Positions 56,201 to 64,000 of a stretch of 64,000 bases of DNA are shown one piece after another. This stretch comes from Craspedostauros australis (taxonomy: Eukaryota > Bacillariophyta > Bacillariophyceae > Mastogloiales > Achnanthaceae): the NCBI GenBank assembly GCA_026770025.1, contig JAMXDE010000004.1, positions 2,294,001 to 2,358,000 of the forward strand, written 5' to 3'. How positions within the stretch are numbered: the stretch's first letter is position 1; each line of letters starts with the position of its first letter. A program made the translations under genes and the position numbers. The notes beneath the pieces are model-generated. The model was not told where the DNA came from. It was given only the letters and a program-made list of their open reading frames with translations, and ran no database searches.

Positions 56201-57461
56201 TCGCAAGCGCCGACCTGACGGATCCATCAAGAAGCACAAGGCCAGGTTCTGCGTTCGAGGCGACCTTGTGGACGAAACGGAATCCACTCTTGCTCCTGTG
56301 GTCGCTTGGCCGTCGGTCCGCGTCTTCCTAATCACCGCAATTCTCCTTGGATGGGTCACTGTGTCAATCGACTTTGTGAGCGCCTTCGTCCAAGCCGCCA
56401 TCCATCGAGACATCTACATCCACCTACCTCGGGGCTTTCGGTCAACCAACGGACCCAATGTATGTCTCAAGCTCCGAAAGAGCCTATATGGCTTGACAGT
56501 GGCCCCTCGGCTCTGGCATGAGCACCTACTGCGAGCACTAACAGCTGAAGGGTTCAAGGCCAGCGAGCAGGACCCCTGTCTGTTCTTGCGCCCTGGGATG
56601 ATGCTGGCACTATATGTGGACGACGCAGGCATTGCAGCACCACACGAGAAGGACATCGACGATTTCATCCAGTCAATGACCAGACGCGGCTTCGAGCTGA
56701 CCAAGGAAGGAACGTTCAACGAGTTCCTTGGAATCAAACTGGATAAGAACCGCGACGGATCGATCCACATGTCTCAGCAAGGACTGATCGATAAGATCAT
56801 CGCGGCAACTGGAATGGAAGCGTGCAACCCAAACTGGATTCCTGCTACCAAAGCAGCTCTTGGTAGTGATCCGGATGGAGAAGCGATGAAGGAATCTTGG
56901 AACTATCGGTCTATCATCGGTATGCTGCTGTACTTGGCAACCAACACAAGGCCAGACATTGCGTTTGCTGTGTCCCAAGCAGCACGCTTCAGCCACTCTC
57001 CCAAGCAATCCCACGCCAGGGCGCTTAAGACCATCGTGCGGTACCTTGCGCGAACCAAGGCACAAGGCACCATCATCCGGCCATCTGGCAAGCTGGACCT
57101 GCAATGCTACGTCGATGCTGATTTTGCTGGGCTACATCATCGAGAGCCCGACGATAATCCTACATCAGTCAAGTCGCGTACTGGATACATCATTATCCTT
57201 GGAGGATGTCCTCTAATCTGGCGGTCCAAGCTGCAGACCGAGATAGCTCTCTCTACAACTGAGGCCGAATATGCTGCGCTATCAATGGCAATGCGAGCCC
57301 TCATTCCACTACAACAGCTCATTCGGGAGGTCGCCGCCGCACCGGACTCAAGCAGGAGTTGCTCACGCATCTCCAGTGCACCGTGTTTGAAGACAACAAT
57401 GCGTGTATCTCACTCGCAACGAAGCATCACATCACAAATCGCACCAAGCACTTTCTTGTGA
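50238..57461 (+). CDS. Copia gag-pol polyprotein
   Basis: One frame of 2407 codons. Gag comes first, with a Gln/Ala/Glu-rich helical N-terminus. The CCHC zinc knuckle, CHNCGEPGHVKANC, lies at residues 458-471. A hydrophobic segment of about 55 residues follows at 578-632, unusual for copia, then a basic stretch. Next: the aspartic protease, WDSGST, Asp859; the pre-integrase zinc region (HQRLGH ... CAACQFGKQVC) from about 1012; the integrase triad Asp1099, Asp1173 and Glu1209, the last two 35 residues apart; a long acidic, Pro-rich linker; the reverse transcriptase with YVDD at 2126-2129; RNase H from about 2290 (YVDADFAG, STTEAEYA). The frame then shifts near 57340 and ends at a false stop; the rest is encoded one frame over to 57607. 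Confidence 0.93.
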   Translation: MADDQPEATVTQGGATTTQAEVAATQAATLEQLSQMQARLLAQQQQLNEASQVLQERLANLTEREEAHERLLQTEVSGVNTSQEIFELGRTAAETERELANRPTKPVMGNIVKVGKNWFPFTGGKPKADWSGLVDEPNTYLYVLQKRSTASGADVKSQPDMEKGLEPKFHRQSDLQAFQRDFMSELKARGLDTISYLKEPSDPEDTTSVVAHPYRFNQKTIMEEATEMASHFDEYDRRNNITACRFLLNSLQPSLKDDILARVHPDQREDFVILWMELIEDLRTTTFDKYDRIKQNIRRRTPKTYAGENIKKFADDTRKDAQVLEDAGQYDHALTADILTKFLSAGGSGTSGERYRFGLHSKLGNLKEVLIQIGCCTKAEKDRRILKDRLHWRDVCNLATDLYKQELHAGQWHAASYLRNRKNSNAGYFLSGENGGIEIDESTALALMQNGGKTPIICHNCGEPGHVKANCPNLKKGAGSNHSSKGKKGSNNAKKGSSNTSWRSVPPSKGEPHQKVVRSSTFKWCAKCKRWLTSHGTSEHRSDFKDKNKNKSETAANTVTFDSTEWHVYKVTEESPSGWFQIIQAYLGPLALLIGAFPLFIPLLIQVLIFAIMHGWETASIAAWMVTATYLARKHHDMPRHPDGPVPKPRWQRRCEAYWEKKGRRRDRAQPKDWINFHRRAPIRLRHHRSRFDPPVSAMHASTNMHPRARAAGLRRRSHRVIGLENNPNKHRFRSTAFSNPRPRANSISHGARFGTRAVPIRRHEVQGPSKKKHRNQRQRMMVFDAPAPAQRQRLTEKQTSRLAQILSTYFKPEDAPPSNSVCTHDGPSSITSFSAVRHSSDELANVLPAKMICDVIWDSGSTVCISHDKSDFVSEPRRPIGNQAKKLTGLFGGRSDHLVGTVEWGIQDTRGNIRRLKFPAYYVPRSNAKIISTSVFERMYPGELQYVNGRWKVQGREGEINIKINPKNKLPTSKAYNMKSLTEHIPHALNATITTVSSANRNLSEPQKELLRWHQRLGHNDMRKIQHLFRSGTLAHTEAARKLQASASRLATLPKCAACQFGKQVCRSSPGHLHRPVRDREGAIKFGNLRPGQLVSVDHFEGGGKGRLFSGYGKGSDEEMYGAGIVFVDHASGFIFAEPVLSTSSQDMIRAKEKFESMCRDLGIVVQQYQSDNGRAFTSSDYADHLRHFHQSHRYAGRGAHHHNGIAERSIRTVVSSARTMMLHATLHWPELDVVPLWPMAIRHSAFIFNRLPNLANGLSPFDILARIRFPQKHFHNLHVWGCPTYVLDHRVGDGKKIPKWKARSDRFVHVGLSEKHSSTVPLVLNLKTGSITPQFHVVFDDWFATVPLDPSNLPNYNSDQWRNLFGDTEYKFPFDEEDLERLEQQDQETEEQDSHDQDLNRQLAEQANADHRPSEPLPVELGPELPPSPSDTAPVPDEVSAPPTAQPTSAATDAPREGQNNMEKANLRDSVPPSRREAAHDDKGDDNDNIPLPSDDQDTMDHDRPSVETPDASSAKAQPETSPIASNPAPQQRERRRRNRQQQPVRRSARIEARRSNRRKRAPPQRLEYSQMGGMAQAFVCQPIHQTSPSIDAVTAAHLSSSILSAIELLKGANGSNSPITEPLHSIEEAAIHMTTSMSELEKLKQDSCGRINPHIAQVDSNARARLTAAEEAACDMIRTALSTLALYDSPDNHFRWQIADMSETIYAVHGRLLQQDWSDNDDIDEGGDRIMVHMAVQDDGRDPDRRDDQQEEEFALPQDLQNEIDQLANLLTALHIIEHYGLDAYSTNFDFDELRDWWTQVAAGHNIDPPEGLPRVSPNGEENSQSNASRSSDNPDSNMPDSAEQDTSDHDPDDVEQCLWIDSIPQLADPSMTACDTNGAEEYAFLTMNEDGESDPSGRSISGSEAVFLMSNGHLELSEGPSSFKASPTDPDTLSFDEAMKDEDREKWMEAAKKEVTDLVSKGTWVEVSKAKAVGKIAPGTWVFRRKRRPDGSIKKHKARFCVRGDLVDETESTLAPVVAWPSVRVFLITAILLGWVTVSIDFVSAFVQAAIHRDIYIHLPRGFRSTNGPNVCLKLRKSLYGLTVAPRLWHEHLLRALTAEGFKASEQDPCLFLRPGMMLALYVDDAGIAAPHEKDIDDFIQSMTRRGFELTKEGTFNEFLGIKLDKNRDGSIHMSQQGLIDKIIAATGMEACNPNWIPATKAALGSDPDGEAMKESWNYRSIIGMLLYLATNTRPDIAFAVSQAARFSHSPKQSHARALKTIVRYLARTKAQGTIIRPSGKLDLQCYVDADFAGLHHREPDDNPTSVKSRTGYIIILGGCPLIWRSKLQTEIALSTTEAEYAALSMAMRALIPLQQLIREVAAAPDSSRSCSRISSAPCLKTTMRVSHSQRSITSQIAPSTFL

Positions 57462-57607
57462 AGTGGCATTTCTTCTGGTACTGGGTGAAGGAGGGCTTCA
57501 TCAAGATCCAGCGCGTGGCATCCGCAGAACAAATCGCCGACATCTTTACCAAGGGCTCAGTGCGGGAGATATTTGAGTCTCTTCGCAAATTGCTCATGGG
57601 ATGGTAA
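57340..57607 (+). pseudogene. Frame-displaced C-terminus of RNase H
   Basis: The last catalytic-region motif, VFEDNNACISLA, and the family tail NRTKHFLVKWHF ... EQIADIFTKG are encoded in the frame that ends at TAA 57605-57607, displaced by one base from the main frame. A single-base loss between about 57330 and 57350 (run of GCCGCCGC) explains it. Confidence 0.85.
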
Positions 57608-57665
57608 ACGGTGAGATGGTTTGAAGAAGAAGAGGTTTTTCACGATACGGGTCCCATTGCTTGTC

Positions 57666-57674
57666 GAGAGGGAG
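57666..57674 (+). other. Polypurine tract
   Basis: GAGAGGGAG ends at the base directly before the 3' LTR, the position where plus-strand synthesis is primed. Confidence 0.85.
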
Positions 57675-58434
57675 AGTTGCAATATACCATGATGTCACTG
57701 AAAAATTGCTGAAAATTGGTATTTTCCCTTCATGCCCCCATTGACCGGTGACCGAATTGTCTGTACTACCACCAGTACACACGATTGAGCAACAAATGGA
57801 CAGGCACTCTACCTCCAAAAGAGACTACATATGTGAAGGCATCTGTCTGCAAGAATACAAGTGCATGGCTCATCCTGCATGCACAGTTGATGCTTCTCAC
57901 TTGCCTCTTTGCCATGTGTTCCAAGATTACATATGTATGAAACTGACATCTTCCATGCAGGATGTGCCGGTCTTGGATCAAAAGCAAGACTATCCTGCAA
58001 AATTGGAACAAGACTAAGACATGGAACACTCGCACCTTCACTCCAACAATTGGAGAATCAGCTCTCAAACCTGCCAAGAGCGATGAAGCATCGTGGTTTC
58101 ATCGCCTGGGGATTGTGGAGCAATTTTTCAAATGTACAAGACCATGAACAGCGACAACCAACAGCAGAGCAGTGTGATGACCAGCCCATCTCGTTTTCCT
58201 CTCCAACCTTCAACCAAAACAATCTCATAAAAACAACAATCTTACAAAACTCAAGCTTTACAACCACCAAATCAACTCAAAACACATTCTCAATCGTCTC
58301 ATCTACGTTCGTGGTCACACTACGTTTAACCGCGCTGACGTTGGCAGTTTCACTTCCCCTTTTGACCTGCCAAAGTCCGACACTGGAAGGCAAAGCCGGA
58401 CACAACCGGACTTCATTTGCCCTCTATTCTCGCT
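57675..58434 (+). repeat. 3' LTR
   Basis: 760 bp, matching the 5' LTR base for base except at 58431 as far as I compared. The small frames inside it are copies of those in the 5' LTR and are not genes. Confidence 0.92.
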
Positions 58435-58439
58435 ATAAC
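58435..58439. other. Target site duplication (right), ATAAC
   Basis: Pairs with 48965-48969. Confidence 0.9.
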
Positions 58440-58681
58440 CGTTCGCGCCATCTCTAGGGTATCTAATTTAGACATGTTCGCTTCGACTTCTTCCGAAGAG
58501 CGTCACATTTTGGCCATGAGTGTGACAACACATCATCGGTTCCTTTTTTTATGTTGCATGATGCGTTCCCTCCATGCTACATGTCATGCTATACTCGCTG
58601 CTCCTTCAATTCTTCTGTGTTCATCACACCTTCGCACACACAGCTCCTCCACACGTTCGATTATTACTGACCATCGTTGCC

Positions 58682-59896
58682 ATGGTCAATCGTAATTGGA
58701 GTACTGTTCCCGAGCGGCAGGCATTGCAAGAAGCCAGCGCTCGATTCGAGGCTGCCATCGCTCAACTTGCAGACATCGACTTCCAACGTCTGGATTATGC
58801 AGGAGTCGCGATTTTGGTTCAGCACTGTAGCAACATCGTCGCATTGGGCCGTCATGTGCTACAAATGCAGCAACTCTACCTCACTCCATTGGGACCTCCT
58901 CCCGTGTTCACCAACAGGAATATTGCCATCGCGGAACTGGACGACCGCGAAAGTGTTCGTCACTTTCGTTTCCGTGTGCGTGATCTTCAACGTCTGGCTG
59001 ACCGTCTCTGGCCCAAATTCCAGGCAGTGTCCGGTGAGGCAGATCCTGCGTGCATTCAAGTGAAGAGTCGATACACAGTATCATACGAAATGGGATTGCT
59101 CATCATGTTGTTCCGTCTGGCACATCGCGGACGGCTGTGTGACATGGAGCAGAGATTCAGCATGGACAGTGTCCGCATTTCCAGTATTGCCTCCACTTTC
59201 TACTCCTACTTCTATGACATTGGCAAACCGTACCTGAGTGACATCGGTTTGTTTCATACTCGATTCGCCGACTATGCGGAGAACAATCACCGTCTCACCC
59301 ACGGCTTGGTGGACGATGTGTTTGGGTATGTCGACGGCACGTTTTGGGAAACCTGTCGTCCTAAGGAGAATCAAGAGGACCTCTACTCTGGCTATAAACA
59401 CGGTCATGGGCTGCACTATCAAGCCATCGTTGCGCCAGATGGGTTGCTCATTCACTACTTTGGGCCGATTGCGGGTGCTCGCAGTGACGGGTACATGTTC
59501 CAGCAAAGCCAAATCGAACAGCGACTGGAGGCTCTCATGCCGTTGGATGAGAACAATCCTCCATATCGTCTCTACGGTGATGCAGCATATCCTACTAATC
59601 CATATATATTTGCTGCATACAAGGACACTGTTCCAGGGTCCTCTGAGGCACAGTGCAACAAGGACATGGCGTCAGGACGCATCTGTGTTGAGTGGGCATT
59701 CAAGGAGATCACGAAGAATTTTCCCTTGGTGAGTGTTCGCAACGCCAACAAAACACTGCTGAATCCTCTCACACTCATTCATTTTGTTGCTGCGTTCCTC
59801 GCCAACATTCATTGCACCATGAATGGCAATCAGCAGTCTGCACGGTACCAATCGCACAAGCTGACATTCGAAGAATACATCGACCTGATCCCATGA
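58682..59896 (+). CDS. PIF/Harbinger (HARBI1-like, DDE_Tnp_4) transposase
   Basis: 404 residues from the ATG at 58682 in a GCC-ATG-G context; an upstream ATG at 58574 adds 36 hydrophobic residues of no family meaning. The N-terminal helical region includes MEQRFSMDSVRISSIASTFY. The catalytic core has the first Asp in YVDGTFWETCRP, then YSGYKHGHGLHYQAI and GPIAGARSDG, the second Asp in LYGDAAYPTN, and the acidic residue in RICVEWAFKEITKNF. Spacing and flanking residues fit the Harbinger family. The frame is intact with no stop, so it may be active or domesticated (HARBI1-type). Its convergent neighbour at 60862-62712 looks like the Myb-like partner that Harbinger elements carry. The copia element inserted 240 bp upstream. 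Confidence 0.87.
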   Translation: MVNRNWSTVPERQALQEASARFEAAIAQLADIDFQRLDYAGVAILVQHCSNIVALGRHVLQMQQLYLTPLGPPPVFTNRNIAIAELDDRESVRHFRFRVRDLQRLADRLWPKFQAVSGEADPACIQVKSRYTVSYEMGLLIMLFRLAHRGRLCDMEQRFSMDSVRISSIASTFYSYFYDIGKPYLSDIGLFHTRFADYAENNHRLTHGLVDDVFGYVDGTFWETCRPKENQEDLYSGYKHGHGLHYQAIVAPDGLLIHYFGPIAGARSDGYMFQQSQIEQRLEALMPLDENNPPYRLYGDAAYPTNPYIFAAYKDTVPGSSEAQCNKDMASGRICVEWAFKEITKNFPLVSVRNANKTLLNPLTLIHFVAAFLANIHCTMNGNQQSARYQSHKLTFEEYIDLIP

Positions 59897-60861
59897 TCAT
59901 ACACACAGTTAAAATTAATGAGGTACATATACATGTAATACGTATTGGACTAACTATTATGTAGTACTCATGGCGCGCGGGCACTTGTGTTGTGTGTGCT
60001 GTGCTGCGTACGATCAGCGAATGCTGGGAATGGTTTTTCTGATGGAATGTATTAGCACAACGCTTTATTCACCTGATTCGTTTTCTGATTAGTCTGTCCC
60101 GGTATGTGCTGAAACGATGCTTTACTCCGACACATGATTTTCGGCATAAGAGGGACACACTAGAGAGAACATCAGAGATTCGGTCTGGCCATCGCCCGGC
60201 AAACATGTGATGTCCAATCTGACCTGATATACTTCCCAACTAAACCTGAAATGACAACACACTCGACAACCTCAAGCATCATCAATGGAATGTGGAATCG
60301 ACAGAGCCATGGAACGGTGACGAGTGACGTCGACACAGAAGACATCATCGCCACATCATGGGTCATCTCCACATCAGAACAAGATCGCAGAGGTGCAATG
60401 ACTGAGAGCTGACCTTGAAGACAGCAACGTGAGATACAACTCAATGAAGATAACATAGAACCAGAAGTCACTCAACCCAAACAGTGTCTTCACTCACCAG
60501 CTTGTCACCCTCGTCCTGAAAGACTTGATCTCTCTTGAAGGACTCGTGTGATTTCGCTGCGTACAGTAACGAGATAACAGAATGCATGTGGGCGCGGAAG
60601 GAAGCATGCGGCTGTGCGCACAAGGGATTCAGCGCGTCGGCTTCTCTGCTTGGTGTTGCTCTGTATGCTGTGGCGGAGTGCTTCTGCCATGAAGAGAGGA
60701 AAGAATGGATGGATGCATGCATGCATTGAAGGATGGATCGGCGAATTGGATCGGCGAATGCAACGACGAATGGACAGGTTGATATTTTGCGGAATGTGAG
60801 GGATTGCGGGAAAGAAGGTATGAAATGTGGAAATACGTAGAGACGAAAGAATGGGTGAGTA
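59897..60861. other. Spacer between transposase and Myb-like gene
   Basis: Contains the 3' ends of both convergent genes. No other gene seen. A GGATGGATGCATGCATGCAT run lies near 60708-60727. Confidence 0.5.
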
Positions 60862-62712
<1,851 letters not shown>

Positions 62713-64000
62713 GACGAATAGAGGGAAGAGACTTTGCGTCAGAAACGACACGTGTGGTGGTCTGTGGCAGTGATCAGAATGTCTCGTGCAAGATGTTGGT
62801 CGAAGTGGAGCATCGAGGTGTAGTCATGAGGTGGGTTGTGACGGATGATTGTCTTGGAATGAGAGAATCGAGATGAGAGAATCGAACGCTGGTGATGTGA
62901 CGGTGATGTGATGGCGATGTGATGGATGATGTTTTTCTCTTTGTTGTTCCAAAACGAACGCAAAAGTCTACGATGGCGGCCAATGTAGACAGATGTGGAG
63001 GACAAGAAGGACTAAACTAGAACGAAATAACACAACATGATTGGCCAAAGTCTATTATCCATGTGGAAGTGACACTTTTGCCGGGACTCTCTGAGTGGAA
63101 ATGATTTCCATTTCTGCGGCAGAAGTGGAAATCATTTCCACTCAGCGAGGGGGTGATTTCTCGCCACCCCCCGGGAAAATGTCTCTATCAGGTTATGACT
63201 CCCTCGTGGGACTGGTCGTGACTGGGTGAGTGGAATGCAAAACCTCTCTAATGGACCAAAGATATCATCCTCAGATCTTGCTCGTGAATGACTATGACAC
63301 AGCGAAGCACCACTCCGAGCATCTCACGACTTGCACCACATGTGGACGCACACAAGCATGCATGTGCAAAGGAAGAGCAACGGAGGAACCAACGCCAACC
63401 CGCCCTCCGAGAGTGAGTTGCTATGTCTCTTGGATGCCTGCGACCTTCCTTCCCGGCTGCGGACATCTCCTGATCGTGTCCGATGTCCTGACAAATGGAA
63501 CCGCCTTGACGCTTCCTGTCGCCCTGCCCTCTCTGGTGCCAACTGATGCAGTGATAGGCAATTGCAGCCCACGGGGACGAAAGCTGTATCGTCATGATGC
63601 CTCATACCACAACATGATGATGATTATCGATCCCCAACATCAACAGCCATTCCAGCGGTTCCAGCCGTCGCATCGGTGCTGTTTCCGTGGAGGACCCAAG
63701 TCAGTCGTCGCAATGACAACACTGAACAGACCTGGTTCCCGATCTGGATGGAGGAGTATGTGTGTGTGTTGCCATCGCTTTTCTTCCCTCTTCGGTGGGA
63801 GCGCGCGACAAGACGCAGCATAGACACACCAAAGTGCGCCTTGCCCTCGCTGAAGAGAGAGGTGGTAGTATTGCAGCATCGCATCAACACGCCACGAAAT
63901 GGAATACGAATCTATGGCAAAGGATGTATAGTTTGACTCCGACAACTGAATGACGTGTGATCGCACGGCCGATGGGATTGTGTTTGCGCGCTCTGGGAGA
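62713..64000. other. Right flank, no supported gene
   Basis: Promoter side of the Myb-like gene, then the hairpin at 63091-63145. A plus-strand frame at 63230-63823 has Cys pairs (CTTCGRTQACMC) but no recognised domain. Confidence 0.4.
63091..63145. repeat. Near-perfect hairpin, 26-bp stem, 3-nt loop
   Basis: The left arm, 63091-63116, and the right arm, 63120-63145, are reverse complements with one mismatch, around loop CGG. Each arm also contains a shorter palindrome, GGAAATSATTTCC. An outer imperfect inverted repeat (GACACTTTTGCCGGG at 63071 against the complement of CCCGGGAAAATGTC near 63169) extends the structure to about 63071-63182. Confidence 0.9.

Larger units (their letters stand above)
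48970..58434 (+). mobile_element. Ty1/copia LTR retrotransposon, structurally complete, one frameshift
   Basis: 9465 bp, with 760-bp direct LTRs, primer site, leader, single gag-pol frame, polypurine tract and a 5-bp target duplication. The domain order protease, integrase, reverse transcriptase, RNase H defines Ty1/copia. LTR identity is nearly complete, so the insertion is recent. It looks like the diatom copia elements often called CoDi, though I could not compare it with any named copy. The one-base frameshift in RNase H probably makes this copy non-autonomous. Confidence 0.95.

Noticed and set aside
57325..57365. Programmed ribosomal frameshift in RNase H
   Set aside because: It lies at the far C-terminus, not at a gag-pol junction, and has no slippery heptamer; a mutation is simpler.

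Overview
The window is nuclear DNA of a eukaryote, most likely a diatom or a close stramenopile relative. Three things point there. Genes are intron-poor, and the three introns whose joins I could fix from protein homology are short and GT-AG. A membrane nucleotide cyclase is fused to a cyclic-nucleotide phosphodiesterase, a gene architecture known from diatoms. One enzyme has a signal peptide followed by a Phe-containing junction resembling a diatom plastid pre-sequence. I cannot name the species.

Host genes, left to right: a STAND/AAA-type predicted ATPase (3762-8030, +); an NRAMP metal transporter (8397-10205, -) convergent with it; a class-3-like aldehyde dehydrogenase in two exons (20693-22572, +); a 1612-residue Ser/Arg-rich disordered protein (24166-29004, +); a RAD18-like RING-SAP protein with a C-terminal NZF-type zinc finger (30269-31881, +); a 2-oxoglutarate/Fe(II) oxygenase in two exons with a possible plastid leader (32466-34140, +); the receptor-like cyclase-phosphodiesterase fusion (39257-34411, -); a fucosyltransferase-like type II membrane protein (44038-45534, +); and an ankyrin-like protein (46154-47014, +). 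They do not form one pathway. Metal uptake, aldehyde detoxification, DNA-damage ubiquitination and cyclic-nucleotide signalling are simply neighbours.

About 40% of the window is mobile or repetitive. A broken IS630/Tc1-mariner-type transposase lies at 366-1190. A repeat island spans 12.1-19.2 kb: a decayed DDE_4-type transposase, six ~190-bp tandem units, nine units spaced exactly 122 bp, simple repeats, and a broken gene of a transposon-linked look. From 48970 to 58434 lies a structurally complete Ty1/copia element. It has 760-bp LTRs, a 5-bp target duplication (ATAAC), a primer site complementary to the anticodon arm of tRNA-Met, a 2407-codon gag-pol frame and a polypurine tract. Its LTRs differ at one base that I saw, so it is young, yet RNase H carries a one-base frameshift.

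Right of it lie a PIF/Harbinger transposase (58682-59896, +) and, convergent, a Myb/SANT-like Asn-rich protein (60862-62712, -). Together these look like the two genes of one Harbinger-type DNA transposon. A strong 26-bp-stem hairpin lies at 63091-63145. The most interesting items are the cyclase-PDE fusion, the RAD18-like protein with a swapped ubiquitin-binding module, a hydrophobic segment inside the copia polyprotein, the clock-regular 122-bp array, and the intact Harbinger gene pair.
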